Source: Anaerolineae bacterium
Lineage (GTDB): Bacteria; Chloroflexota; Anaerolineae; UBA4142; SHND01
DNA length: 46,265 nucleotides
Reading direction: 5' to 3'
NCBI GenBank assembly: GCA_020851635.1
Contig: JADZCJ010000110.1
Span: forward strand, 1 to 46,265
The notes below the pieces were generated by a model that saw only the letters and a program-made list of their open reading frames with translations, was not told the DNA's origin and did not search any database. Every line of letters begins with the position of its first letter. Position 1 is the first letter of the stretch. Of this stretch, positions 32,805 through 41,984 are shown one piece after another. A program made the position numbers and the translations under genes.

Positions 32805-34744
32805 ATGGATAACTCCTGCCCCGTTTGAGAGGCGTTTGCCAATTCGGGAACGTCAACCTGCGCGTCCGACATGAGCTGCGAGCTGTAAATCTCGGCATAG
32901 ATTTCGGATGATTCGAGCAGTTCCTTGTGAGTGCCGCGCGCGACAATGTGTCCGCGGTCGAGCACCAGAATCTGGTCGGCGTTGACGACGGTGCTGATGC
33001 GCTGGGCGATGACAAACGAGGTGCGTCCCAACATGAGTTTGTCGAGCGCCTGCTGGATGCGGTATTCGGTAGCAAGGTCCACGCTGGAGGTGGAATCATC
33101 CAGAATGAGAATGCGCGGGTTGAGCAAAAGGGCGCGCGCGATGGCGATGCGCTGTTTTTGTCCGCCGGAGAGGGTCGAGCCGCGTTCGCCAACAGGGGTG
33201 TCATAGCCGTCGGGAAAGGATTCGATAAACTCGTGCGCGGCGGCGGCGCGGGCGGCGGCGATGACCTGGTCCAAGGTCGCCTCGGGTTTGCCAAATGCAA
33301 TATTGTCGCGGATCGAGCCGGAAAAAAGAGTGGTTTCCTGAAGCACAATCCCGATATTGGAGCGCAGACTTGCGAGCGTCACATCACGCACATCGTGACC
33401 ATCCACCAGAACGCGCCCCCCGGTGACATCATAGAAGCGGGGAATGAGATTGATGATGGTGGTTTTGCCGCTGCCCGTTGCGCCCAAGAGCGCGATAGTT
33501 TGACCGGGCGCCGCTTGAAACGTAACCTGGCTGAGGACCGGCTCGCCCCCTTTGAAATAGCGAAACTCGACGTTTTCAAATTTTACGTCGCCGCGGATTT
33601 CGCGCAATTCGAGAGCGTCGGGCTTGTCTTGGACTTCGTTACGGGTATCGAGAATTTCGAAAATGCGCTGGGCAGAGGCGTTCGCCTGCGACATGAGGTT
33701 GATGATGAACCCGAGCTGACCCATGGGGAAAAACACATAGGCGAGATAGAGCGAAAATTTTTGCCATTGACCGATCGTGAGCGTGCCATCAATGATCTGG
33801 CGTCCGCCAAAGTATAAAACCGCCGCCTGTCCGAGGTTGGCGATCAAAAAGATGATGGGAAAGAGAAAAGAAAAAACGCGCGCGACGACAAGCCCCTGCT
33901 GCATCACGTCGTCTGCGGTGGCGGCAAAGCGCTGCTGCTCAAAAGGTTCGCGCGCAAATGCCCTGACCACCTTGAGCCCCGACAGATTCTCTTGCAGGAC
34001 GGTGTTGAGCGCCGAGATACGAATCTGCACCTGGACAAAGAGGGGTTGAGTAATCGCGCCGAAAATAAAAAAGACGACAAACGCGATCGGCAAAATCGGC
34101 AGAATGACGAGGGTCAACCCTCGATTGGTGAGCCACAACACAATCAGGGTGGCGAGGAGCAGCACGACCGACTGGAGCGCGAGGACGAGACCCTGCCCGA
34201 TAAACAGACGAACTTTTTCGACGTCATCGGTCGCGCGAATCATCAATTGTCCGGTTTGATTTCGGTCGTGATAGCTGAACGAGAGACGTTGGATCTTGGA
34301 AAAGAGCTCGTTGCGAAAATCGAACGCGACATTTTGTGAAATCCGCTCGGCATTGAACGACTGGATAAAGGCAAAGATGCCAAGGATGACGGAAAAAGTC
34401 ACAATGCCAGCCATTGCGAGAATGAGGTCGTTGGTCGCGCCGGACGAGATCGCGGTCAGCCCGGCGACGGTCTGTCCGATTTGCTGTGCGGCTTGTGTTT
34501 GCATCGCGGCCGGCAGCAAAAGCACCTGATTAGCGGTGTATGCGCGAGAGATGGTGTCAATGATGTTTTGGACGAGCTGCGGAACGACCAACTGCGCCGC
34601 CGTTGCGAGAAACAAAGAGCCGTAGGCGAGCAAGACGAGCCAGCGGTAGCGCCCGAGATACTGAATGGCGCGGCCGAGGGTTTTGAAATCGGTTTTTTGC
34701 TGCGGGCGTCTGCCGACGCCTGACGCAGGACGTGTTGCATGCAT
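32801..34744 (-). CDS. ABC exporter half-transporter, degenerate-site subunit
   Basis: A 647-residue ABC exporter half. The membrane domain spans about 30-350 and the ATPase domain follows with Walker A GATGSGKT (421-428), canonical signature LSGGQ (525-529), but Asp550 in place of the catalytic Walker B Glu and Gln581 in place of the switch His. These two substitutions mark the degenerate ATP site of asymmetric heterodimeric exporters such as TM287/288 or BmrCD. It is transcribed just before the other half with a 4-base overlap and follows the MFS exporter gene by 25 bases. Confidence 0.93.
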   Translation of the reverse strand: MHATRPASGVGRRPQQKTDFKTLGRAIQYLGRYRWLVLLAYGSLFLATAAQLVVPQLVQNIIDTISRAYTANQVLLLPAAMQTQAAQQIGQTVAGLTAISSGATNDLILAMAGIVTFSVILGIFAFIQSFNAERISQNVAFDFRNELFSKIQRLSFSYHDRNQTGQLMIRATDDVEKVRLFIGQGLVLALQSVVLLLATLIVLWLTNRGLTLVILPILPIAFVVFFIFGAITQPLFVQVQIRISALNTVLQENLSGLKVVRAFAREPFEQQRFAATADDVMQQGLVVARVFSFLFPIIFLIANLGQAAVLYFGGRQIIDGTLTIGQWQKFSLYLAYVFFPMGQLGFIINLMSQANASAQRIFEILDTRNEVQDKPDALELREIRGDVKFENVEFRYFKGGEPVLSQVTFQAAPGQTIALLGATGSGKTTIINLIPRFYDVTGGRVLVDGHDVRDVTLASLRSNIGIVLQETTLFSGSIRDNIAFGKPEATLDQVIAAARAAAAHEFIESFPDGYDTPVGERGSTLSGGQKQRIAIARALLLNPRILILDDSTSSVDLATEYRIQQALDKLMLGRTSFVIAQRISTVVNADQILVLDRGHIVARGTHKELLESSEIYAEIYSSQLMSDAQVDVPELANASQTGQELSI

Positions 34745-34769
34745 AGAGGATACCTATAGAAAGAGCGGG

Positions 34770-36026
34770 TTATTGAAGCCTGCGAATCTGCGGCATTCTG
34801 AGATAGATAAAAAGAGCCAGCGCGAGCGAAGCCAGCGCGCCAATTATGACGGTGACGGGCTCGCCATATTTCTCGGCGACGGCGCCAGCCCACAACGAAC
34901 CGACCGGCATACCGCCGAAAAAGGTCAGGGTATAAATGCTCATCACCCGCCCGCGCAGCTCGTCATTGACGACGGACTGGACCAGAGTGTTGAGCATGTT
35001 GAAAAGGATCATGAACCCCCAGCCAACCCCAACGAGGACCAGAAGCGAGAGGGGCGTCCATGTTATCAAGGCAAAGACAATAAGGAGCAGAGGAAAACAA
35101 AACGTGCCGAGCGTGAGCAACCGCCCCTTGGTCTTGAAATTGCCGCGCGCCGCAATCATGAGCGCGCCGATCAATGCGCCCAAGCCGCGCGCGGACTGCA
35201 TGAGACCATTCGTCATCGCATCGCCGCCCAGAATATTCACCGCCCAGGCGGGCATGAGGGTGACAAACGCCAGTCCAAACAAACTGACCACCGCGGCGAT
35301 CATGATGAGCGTGCGGATCACCCCATGACCGGCGACATAGCGAAGCCCTTCTTTTAGATCGTCAATGGTGGATTTTGTGCGCGTCTTGAGCGGCAGCGGG
35401 TCAATTCGCATCAGCAAGAGAGCCACAATGACCGCGATATAGCTCAGCCCGTTCACAAGAAAACACCATGCGGGACCGATGACGGCATAGGTCAGACCGG
35501 CGGCGGCGGGTCCCGTCACGGTGGCGAGCTGGAACATGGTCGAATTGAGGGCAATGGCATTGCTCATGTGCTCGCGGGCAACCAGTTCGACAACAAAAGA
35601 TTGGCGCGCGGGCGCATCAAACGCATTGGCAACGCCGACGCCAAAGGCGAGGACCAGAATGTGCCAGGGCTGCACCAGCCCGGTAAAGGACAAGAACGCC
35701 AAAATGAACGCCATGATCATCATGGAGGATTGCGTAATCACCATCATGGTGCGGCGCGGCATGCGGTCCGCAATCACGCCGCCATACAACATAAAGACCA
35801 GAGAAGGCGCGCCTGCCGCAAAGCCCACCAAGCCCAGATATACCGGCGAGTTGGTCAGTTCAAAGACCAGAAACCCCTGTGCGGTCGTCTGCATCCACGA
35901 GCCAAACATGGAGACGAGTTGACCGATAAACCAGAGGCGATAGTTGCGATAGTTGAGGGCGACAAAAGTTCTGGAAACATGCCCGCCGATGGCGCTTGCC
36001 GGCGCCCGAACGCCAGTATCAGCCAT
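34770..36026 (-). CDS. Major facilitator superfamily exporter (MFS_3/EntS-like)
   Basis: A 418-residue membrane protein with about twelve hydrophobic helices. It opens with FVALNYRNYRLWFIGQLVSMFGSWMQ, typical of the EntS-like group, and has the loop motif GGVIADRMPRRTMM after helix 2 and a family block FDAPARQSFVVELV. Members export siderophores, drugs or other small molecules. Its start overlaps the epimerase stop by 8 bases, placing it firmly in the marR-led cluster. Substrate unknown. Confidence 0.9.
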   Translation of the reverse strand: MADTGVRAPASAIGGHVSRTFVALNYRNYRLWFIGQLVSMFGSWMQTTAQGFLVFELTNSPVYLGLVGFAAGAPSLVFMLYGGVIADRMPRRTMMVITQSSMMIMAFILAFLSFTGLVQPWHILVLAFGVGVANAFDAPARQSFVVELVAREHMSNAIALNSTMFQLATVTGPAAAGLTYAVIGPAWCFLVNGLSYIAVIVALLLMRIDPLPLKTRTKSTIDDLKEGLRYVAGHGVIRTLIMIAAVVSLFGLAFVTLMPAWAVNILGGDAMTNGLMQSARGLGALIGALMIAARGNFKTKGRLLTLGTFCFPLLLIVFALITWTPLSLLVLVGVGWGFMILFNMLNTLVQSVVNDELRGRVMSIYTLTFFGGMPVGSLWAGAVAEKYGEPVTVIIGALASLALALFIYLRMPQIRRLQ

Positions 36027-36948
36027 GTTTCAGAATCTCCTTGTATCCTTCCCGAAAGGTCGGGTACTTGAGTTCAACACGCAGCTCGTTTTTGATTTTG
36101 TCGTTCACGCAAAAATAGTTGCCGGTCAACAATCCGATCACGTTCTCGCTCAGAGGATAGTGACGCTCACCCGCCAGCGAATTCATGGCGCGCCCAAAGA
36201 TGCCAAAGGCGCGCGCGGCGTTGACTTCGAGGTTGAGCGGCATGGGTGCGCCGGTCGCGGCGCAAATCTCCTTGAAGAAATCACGCTGGATGACGGGCAA
36301 ATCGTCGGCGGCGAGATAGACACTGCCCGGGTTGGCGCGGTCCATCGCGGCGATGAGAGTTGTAACAAGGTCGTCCACATGGATGCGGCTGGTCCAGTTT
36401 TCGCCGCCATTCAAGAGGCGCAAGCGATTCTCGTAAAGCGCGGCAATCGAATCGCGGCCCGGTCCATACACGATCGGCACACGCACCGCAATCGCCGGGA
36501 CACTCTCGTTTGCCAATTTTTCGGCGTCCGCCGTGAGTTTGCCCAAGCTATAGACCGGTTTGAGCGGGGACGATTCATCCAGGCGGTCGGTCTTGCGCGG
36601 ATAGCCAAAGACGGAAACATTAGAGCACCAGAGATACTTTTTGAGCGCGGCGCGATCAGCATGACGAAAGATGTTTTGCGCCGAGTGAATCAGAATCTCT
36701 TTGGACTCGGTTGGCTCGAGGCGGCAATACGCAACCAGATTGAAAATAATCTCGCAGCCGTCAGCGACATTGAGCAGACTGCCCTGATCGCGCACATCTC
36801 CCACGCGCAGATCCATGCCCAACTTTTCCAGCGCGATGCCGCGTTCGACGTCGCGGACAAGTCCGCGCACGGCGTGTTTTTCTTGCAGCAGTCTGGTGAC
36901 GAGCTGCGCGCCGGTCAGACCATTTGCACCCAAGACGAGAATTTTCAT
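36019..36948 (-). CDS. NAD-dependent epimerase/dehydratase family protein (extended SDR)
   Basis: A 309-residue extended short-chain dehydrogenase/reductase. The N-terminal dinucleotide motif is GANGLTG (8-14), a mid-chain NLVAYCRLEP block replaces the usual NLA, and catalytic YSLGK (YxxxK) is present, followed by RVPIVYGPGRDS. Such proteins modify nucleotide sugars, flavonoid-like or steroid-like substrates; the exact one is not readable. Its ATG overlaps the stop codon of the metallo-beta-lactamase-fold gene (ATGA). Confidence 0.9.
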   Translation of the reverse strand: MKILVLGANGLTGAQLVTRLLQEKHAVRGLVRDVERGIALEKLGMDLRVGDVRDQGSLLNVADGCEIIFNLVAYCRLEPTESKEILIHSAQNIFRHADRAALKKYLWCSNVSVFGYPRKTDRLDESSPLKPVYSLGKLTADAEKLANESVPAIAVRVPIVYGPGRDSIAALYENRLRLLNGGENWTSRIHVDDLVTTLIAAMDRANPGSVYLAADDLPVIQRDFFKEICAATGAPMPLNLEVNAARAFGIFGRAMNSLAGERHYPLSENVIGLLTGNYFCVNDKIKNELRVELKYPTFREGYKEILKHG

Positions 36949-37667
36949 ACGCCTGCTTGCTCCGGGTCCAGATGCTTGAATTCAAAATAGCGCGCAATCT
37001 GCTCGCCCGTGAACGGCGCGCCATGACCGCTGTAAACGAGGCGCGGGCGAAGGGCGTGAATTTTGCGGAGCGTATCGCAGGCGAGGGCATTGTCCTCGCC
37101 ATACATCGGCATTGCCACACGAAGCTGATTGATCATGGCATCGCCGATCAAGCTGACGCCATCGGGAAGGACAAGGGAAAGCGAACCAAGGGTGTGTCCC
37201 GGTGTGGCGAGCACACGCGCATCGAGTCCAAATTCGCGCAAGGTAGAATTTTCGTCCATGAACAGGTCCGGCTCGAAGGGTTCGAAAGACATTTTGAGAT
37301 GCAAGCCATTGAAAGCATGCTCAAAGAGTTTGCCGCCCAGCCCCCTGCCCGATGGCATGGTGTGAAACCCCGCTCGCGCTTTGGCGGCGTCGGCGCGGTG
37401 CAGCGCAATGGGCGCCCCGGTAGCGCGTCGGAGCTGCGCCGCGCTCCCCACATGGTCGGCGTGAACGTGCGTGAGAAAAATCAGGCGCACGTCGCGCGGT
37501 CCGTATCCCAGCCGGATGAGTTTGTCGAGCGCGGCGGGGGCGGCGCTCGCAAAACCCGTGTCCACAATGACCACACCCGAACCGGTTTCGAGCAGATAGA
37601 AATTTGCAATACGCGAATTGATTGTGTGAATGATCACGTTGCCAGCAGGTTGTGGGAGAGAGCTCAT
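36945..37667 (-). CDS. Metallo-beta-lactamase-fold hydrolase
   Basis: A 240-residue MBL-fold protein with the binuclear metal motif HVHADH (67-72), a third ligand in TPGHTLGS, Asp in LIGDAMINQ and the final His in SGHG. The family covers glyoxalase II, lactonases and other hydrolases, and the sequence does not select one. ATG 37667 begins just before the conserved strand; an upstream open stretch to 37748 is not family-like. It is the first structural gene after marR, 129 bases downstream. Confidence 0.88.
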   Translation of the reverse strand: MSSLPQPAGNVIIHTINSRIANFYLLETGSGVVIVDTGFASAAPAALDKLIRLGYGPRDVRLIFLTHVHADHVGSAAQLRRATGAPIALHRADAAKARAGFHTMPSGRGLGGKLFEHAFNGLHLKMSFEPFEPDLFMDENSTLREFGLDARVLATPGHTLGSLSLVLPDGVSLIGDAMINQLRVAMPMYGEDNALACDTLRKIHALRPRLVYSGHGAPFTGEQIARYFEFKHLDPEQAGV

Positions 37668-37796
37668 TTGTAATTTTGGGCGTGCCGCAGAATTCAAGAT
37701 AGCGATGCAAGCGAGACAGTGCGCCACGATGCGCCACGCGGGATGCAAGCAGGAAATAACCCGACGCCGTCACAAGTTATTCAATAACGCTGTAGG

Positions 37797-38342
37797 TCAG
37801 TTTAGGATTTGTCTCTTGGTTTTTTTGGCAGACGCAAGCGACTTGCGGCTGACCTGGATGTGGACCGTATGCGAGATTTCGACAATCCGTTCGGGGTCGC
37901 CGCTCATGCCGGTCGCGAGTTCGCGCAGGCGCACGAGAAGGTCGAACATTTTGTCGTCGCCCATCGCCCGGAGCGTTTTTAAAAAGGCGCTCGTCGCGGA
38001 CATGTAGGGAAGATTGGACAACAGCTCGTCGCCCTGCTGCGTCAGAACGAGCGGAGTGCGCCGCCGATCATTCGGGTCGGTGGTGCGCTGGGCGTAGGAC
38101 TGGCGTTCCAGTTCGTCCACCACCGGCACGAGAGAAGCCGGTTCGACGAGCATGTGCTTGCTCAACTCTTTGATGGTGTAAGGATGGTGCTTGAGCAGCC
38201 GCAAGACGCCCAGATGGAGGGTGCTCAAGCCAACGCCGCAGGAATCCAAATGGTCCTGGTATTCCTGACGGGTCAATTTGGCGAGCATGACGAGGAGGAT
38301 CCGGATTTCGGTGGAGGTGGCGATAAAAGCTTGTCGTTTCAT
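37797..38342 (-). CDS. MarR family transcriptional regulator
   Basis: A 181-residue winged-helix regulator. The DNA-binding region has GVGLSTLHLGVLRLLKHHPYTI, helix-turn-helix KELSKHMLVEPASLVPVVDELERQ and the wing DPNDRRRTPLVLTQQG, the last being the strongest MarR mark. MarR proteins usually repress their own operon and release DNA on binding a small molecule. Here the genes that follow encode hydrolase, epimerase and three exporter proteins, a typical regulated set. ATG 38342 starts a family-like sequence. A palindrome at its own promoter (38408-38429) is the likely operator. Confidence 0.9.
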   Translation of the reverse strand: MKRQAFIATSTEIRILLVMLAKLTRQEYQDHLDSCGVGLSTLHLGVLRLLKHHPYTIKELSKHMLVEPASLVPVVDELERQSYAQRTTDPNDRRRTPLVLTQQGDELLSNLPYMSATSAFLKTLRAMGDDKMFDLLVRLRELATGMSGDPERIVEISHTVHIQVSRKSLASAKKTKRQILN

Positions 38343-38407
38343 ACGAATGCGGAACTGTTGTCTGCCCGGCAAAATTCGCCGAGCTATGCCGAAATGCATC
38401 TGCGCTA

Positions 38408-38466
38408 AATCATTCAGATCGCAATGATTAGGCAACTAATTATATGCAGAAATCAAGCAGACGCAA
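38408..38466 (-). promoter_or_regulatory. Promoter and candidate operator of marR
   Basis: Minus-strand -35 TTGCGT (38466-38461), 16-base spacer and -10 TATAAT (38444-38439). Just downstream, overlapping the expected start of transcription, is the perfect inverted repeat AATCATT (38408-38414) / AATGATT (38423-38429) with 8 bases between arms, a reasonable size and place for a MarR dimer site. Confidence 0.65.
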
Positions 38467-38468
38467 AG

Positions 38469-39233
38469 TCAATCAGGAAAAGAGCCGAGCCAGTCGCGGA
38501 GGGCGCGGTTGACCGCCCGGGGCTGTTCGAGCATCACCATGTGACCGGCGTTGGGGATGAGGACGAGCTTGGCATTGGGGATGTGTTGGGCGAGGTATTC
38601 TGAATATTTTGGCGGAGTCATTTTGTCCTCAGTCCCGCATATGACGAGGGTGGGCGCGAGGATTTGCGAAAGGCGGTCGGCAACATTAAAGGCATCGCAG
38701 GCGGCAAAATCTTGAGCGAGGACGGCGGGTCCGCTGTGGTGGAGTTGGGTGAGACTCTTGGCGCGCAGGAGGGAGGAGCCGTCGGGCGTATAGTAGTATT
38801 CGACGAGGGCGCGTGCGGTAGTTTCAAAATCAGTTTGAACGCCCTCGATGAACGCGGGAGCGACACGAAGACGCGCGCCCGTGCCAACGAGGACCAGCCC
38901 GCGCGCGCGTTCGGGGAAATCCAAAGCGAGGGATTGGGCAATCGCACCGCCCATCGAAGACCCGATGAGAACCGCCCTGTCCAGCTCCAGAACATCTAGG
39001 AATTCAAGGACAGCACGAGCATAGCCAGAGATGGTACCGTGTGCCGTCCCGGTCGAGCGTCCGTGTCCCGGCAAGTCGAGGGCGATGGCGCGATTGTCTG
39101 CGGCGAATGCGGCGAGTTGACCGTTCCAAAGCAGGTGACTGGCGCCCGCGCCGTGGAGAAACAAAAGCGGCGCACCGCCCCTGCCGCGCGCCGCGTAATA
39201 GATTTGTGCCTTTGAAATGCTAAGGTTTGCCAT
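38469..39233 (-). CDS. Alpha/beta hydrolase
   Basis: A 254-residue alpha/beta-fold hydrolase without a signal peptide. Oxyanion-hole HGAGAS, LDLPGHGRS, nucleophile Ser in GSSMGG, acid in CGTEDKMTPP and His in PNAGHMVMLEQP complete the usual triad and features. Resembles lactonase/esterase or haloperoxidase-type members; substrate unknown. ATG 39233 is chosen over a longer frame because the upstream part is arginine/serine-rich and antisense-like inside trxB. It overlaps the trxB end by 14 bases. Confidence 0.87.
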   Translation of the reverse strand: MANLSISKAQIYYAARGRGGAPLLFLHGAGASHLLWNGQLAAFAADNRAIALDLPGHGRSTGTAHGTISGYARAVLEFLDVLELDRAVLIGSSMGGAIAQSLALDFPERARGLVLVGTGARLRVAPAFIEGVQTDFETTARALVEYYYTPDGSSLLRAKSLTQLHHSGPAVLAQDFAACDAFNVADRLSQILAPTLVICGTEDKMTPPKYSEYLAQHIPNAKLVLIPNAGHMVMLEQPRAVNRALRDWLGSFPD

Positions 39234-40179
39234 TCGGCGAGAGAGGCGGGTACCCCTGGTGTTCGAGGTCCGCGAGAAACTTTTCCGTTTCCATTGCCGC
39301 CATGCACCCGAAACCCGCCGAAACGATCGCCTGCTTGAAGATGTGATCGTGCGCTTCGCCCGCGGCAAAGATGCCCGGGATTTTGGTTTGCAAACGCTCA
39401 TTCACTTGCAGATAGCCCTCTTGGTTCATGTCGAGCTGTCCCTTGAACAATTCGGTATTGGGATAGTGTCCGATATAAACAAAGACGCCCTGCACGGCAA
39501 GCTCGGCGGAACCGCCGGTGCGAACATTGACCAGCCCGAGCGACTCGACCGAATCTTTGCCTTGAATGTCGCGGACGACTGAATCCCATACAAAATCAAT
39601 CCTGGCATTTTCGCGCGCGCGTTCCTGCAAGATGGGCTGGGCGCGCAGTTCGGCGCGACGGTGCACGATATAGACTTTGTTGGCAAAGCGGGTGAGGAAG
39701 AGACCTTCCTGGAGCGCGCTGTCCCCGCCGCCGATCACGGCGATGTCTTTGCCGCGAAAGAAAAAGCCGTCACAGGTCGCGCAATACGAAACGCCGCGTC
39801 CCGTCAGATCCAATTCACCGGGAACGCCGAGACGGCGCGGCGATGCGCCTGTGGCAATGATGACGCTTTTGGCGTCATAGTGTTCGCCGTTTTCCGTTTC
39901 GAGCGCAAAGGGGTGCTTGCCAAATTCAACTTTGCTGACATGGTCAAACTCAAAGCGCGCGCCGAATTTCTCGGCTTGCTGTTTCATCAATTCGGTCAGT
40001 TCGGGTCCGGTAATGCCTTCCGGAAAACCCGGATAATTTTCGACTTCGTTGGTGAGCGCAATTTGTCCGCCAAATTCGTTGCCGCTGATCAGGAGAGGAT
40101 CAAGGTTGGCGCGCGCAGTATAGAGGGCAGCTGTAAGCCCGGCAGGACCCGAACCGATGATAATGACGTTTTCCGACAT
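39220..40179 (-). CDS. trxB: Thioredoxin reductase
   Basis: A 319-residue NADPH- and FAD-dependent enzyme that reduces thioredoxin. The FAD motif GSGPAG is at 9-14, redox pair Cys133-x-x-Cys136 in CATCDG, NADPH motif GGGDSA near 155, and the second FAD block GIFAAGEAHD where the usual Asp is Glu. Length is normal. It precedes an alpha/beta hydrolase gene with a small overlap and follows rsmE after 78 bases. Confidence 0.94.
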   Translation of the reverse strand: MSENVIIIGSGPAGLTAALYTARANLDPLLISGNEFGGQIALTNEVENYPGFPEGITGPELTELMKQQAEKFGARFEFDHVSKVEFGKHPFALETENGEHYDAKSVIIATGASPRRLGVPGELDLTGRGVSYCATCDGFFFRGKDIAVIGGGDSALQEGLFLTRFANKVYIVHRRAELRAQPILQERARENARIDFVWDSVVRDIQGKDSVESLGLVNVRTGGSAELAVQGVFVYIGHYPNTELFKGQLDMNQEGYLQVNERLQTKIPGIFAAGEAHDHIFKQAIVSAGFGCMAAMETEKFLADLEHQGYPPLSPNGKP

Positions 40180-40257
40180 GCGATTTCCTTGGCGTGATAC
40201 CCAGCGAAATGGGTGTGATGGTTTGTAAACGAAATTGTAAAGAAATATATCATGCGT

Positions 40258-40995
40258 TCAGGCGCGGCTCAAATCGCCGCGCGCGAAAAAGATCGCGCCG
40301 GCTGCCACCAATCCGGCGGTTTCAGCGCGCAAGATGCGCGGTCCGAGAGAGATAATCTCGGCGTGATGTGCGCGCGCCAACTCGACTTCGCGTTCGGACA
40401 AGCCACCTTCGGGACCGATAAAGAGGTGAACGGTCGGCAGGGGCGGATCACGCAGCGCGGTCGCCAGATCGTTCGCAGTTTCCGCTTCCCAGGGCAATAA
40501 AATCAGCCCACCCTCTGCCTGAGCAGAGGCGAGAGCTGTTTGCATCGTTTGGTGGCTTGCGAGGACCGGAAGCTTACCTCGCCCCGATTGTTCCGCCGCT
40601 TCGGTGACGATCTGCGTCCAGCGCGCGAATTTGTTTTTGCCCACGTCGCGCACACTGCGTTCCGTCACCACCGGGACAAACGCGGCAACGCCCAACTCGG
40701 TGCCCTTTTGCAGGACCCATTCGAATTTGTCGGCTTTCAAGAGCGCCTGATACAGAACCAGACGCGTGCGGGGCTCGCCCGCTGACAGATGCTGTGCGAT
40801 GATTTCGCCGCGGATAGGGTCGCGCGTAAAGGGACTCAATCTGACGCGATACTCGACGCCGGTGTTGTCGAGGACGACGATTTCATCCCACGCGCCGAGA
40901 CGCAGAACATTACGCAGCTGGTGCGTCTGCGTGGGGCTGAAATGGACGGTGCGCCCATGAATGGATTCGGGAGAAACAAAGAAACGATGAGCCAC
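40258..40995 (-). CDS. rsmE: 16S rRNA (uracil-1498-N3)-methyltransferase
   Basis: SPOUT-class methyltransferase of 245 residues. The N-terminal PUA-like region has HQLRNVLRL, and the knotted domain has KGTELGVAAFVPVVTERSV, WEAETANDL, LFIGPEGGLSEREV (cofactor loop) and LGPRILRAETAGLVA. These are the standard RsmE blocks. It is separated from prmA by only 4 bases, a common pairing in bacteria. Confidence 0.95.
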   Translation of the reverse strand: MAHRFFVSPESIHGRTVHFSPTQTHQLRNVLRLGAWDEIVVLDNTGVEYRVRLSPFTRDPIRGEIIAQHLSAGEPRTRLVLYQALLKADKFEWVLQKGTELGVAAFVPVVTERSVRDVGKNKFARWTQIVTEAAEQSGRGKLPVLASHQTMQTALASAQAEGGLILLPWEAETANDLATALRDPPLPTVHLFIGPEGGLSEREVELARAHHAEIISLGPRILRAETAGLVAAGAIFFARGDLSRA

Positions 40996-40999
40996 GGGG

Positions 41000-41890
41000 T
41001 CAATGACGATACACCATGACGAGCCAGTCTTGTTCTTGCAGTTTTTCGACGAGCGTCATGGATTGGGCTTGCATGGCATTTTCGACGAGGTGGGCGCGTT
41101 CGACGAGGATGCCGGACGCGATAAAAACACCGTTGCGGTCGAGATGTTGCGCGAGCGCGGGTGCAAGCTCGGCGATGGTGTCTGCAAAGATATTGGCGCA
41201 GACGATATCGAATTGGCGGGGGTCCGACTCGACAACGATGCTCGCGCGGGATACGCTGATTTTTTCGGTCAGATTGCTCGCGGCGACGTTTTTTTGCGCG
41301 GTCTCTACGGCGATGGGGTCAATGTCACGCGCGTTCACGCAACTCGCGCCGAGTTTTGCCGCGCCGATGGCGAGAATGCCCGAGCCGGTGCCCACATCGA
41401 GCATGTCACAACCGGGCGTGACGTATTTTTCGAGCATGGCGAGACAAAGCCGCGTCGTCGGATGCAAGCCCGTCCCGAACGCCATGCCGGGATCGAGCTC
41501 GATGACGATGTCACTATCTCGCGGAGTGTATTCGAGCCAGGAGGGCTTGATAACGGTGCGTGCGCCGACATGGAGCACCTTGTAGTACTTTTTCCATGCA
41601 TTGGCATAGTCCTCTTCCGCCAGGGTGTGTATCTCGAGCTCGCCGAGCGAGCGCAACATGCCGAGCGCCCAGACACTACGCTCTATCGCGCGTCGTTTTT
41701 CGTCAAGCGTCTCGTCATCCAAAAGAAACGCGCGGACAGTAAAGGGGCGCGCAGCATCCAGAGTTTCGCCCTGCTCCGGTGTCACAATTTGCTCGATGAC
41801 CGCGCCGCCGTAGGCATATTCGTTGAATGCCGCGGCGAGGGCTTCGGCGCCCTCGGCATCGGCGCGGATAGAGAGTTCGATTAAATCCAT
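41000..41890 (-). CDS. prmA: Ribosomal protein L11 methyltransferase
   Basis: A 296-residue class I methyltransferase that would methylate ribosomal protein L11. The substrate-domain N-terminus is followed by DPGMAFGTGLHPTT (133-146), the cofactor motif I DVGTGSGIL (165-173) and the family tail ASGILVERA. The adenine-binding acidic residue is in NARDIDP. Length matches PrmA. It follows the dnaJ terminator and is coupled to rsmE. Confidence 0.94.
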   Translation of the reverse strand: MDLIELSIRADAEGAEALAAAFNEYAYGGAVIEQIVTPEQGETLDAARPFTVRAFLLDDETLDEKRRAIERSVWALGMLRSLGELEIHTLAEEDYANAWKKYYKVLHVGARTVIKPSWLEYTPRDSDIVIELDPGMAFGTGLHPTTRLCLAMLEKYVTPGCDMLDVGTGSGILAIGAAKLGASCVNARDIDPIAVETAQKNVAASNLTEKISVSRASIVVESDPRQFDIVCANIFADTIAELAPALAQHLDRNGVFIASGILVERAHLVENAMQAQSMTLVEKLQEQDWLVMVYRH

Positions 41891-41913
41891 GAGGAAGTGG
41901 AGATGGGTTGTAG

Positions 41914-41956
41914 TAAAAACCCGTTTTCATGCGGTGTTGTGCCGCCGAAAACGGGT
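41914..41956 (-). terminator. Intrinsic terminator of dnaJ
   Basis: On the minus strand ACCCGTTTTC (41956-41947) pairs with GAAAACGGGT (41928-41919); the interior GCGG/CCGC extends the fold, and TTTTT follows. It lies 29 bases after the dnaJ stop codon. Confidence 0.8.
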
Positions 41957-41984
41957 CCGGTTTGGTTCGGGTTCGGGTGGGCGG

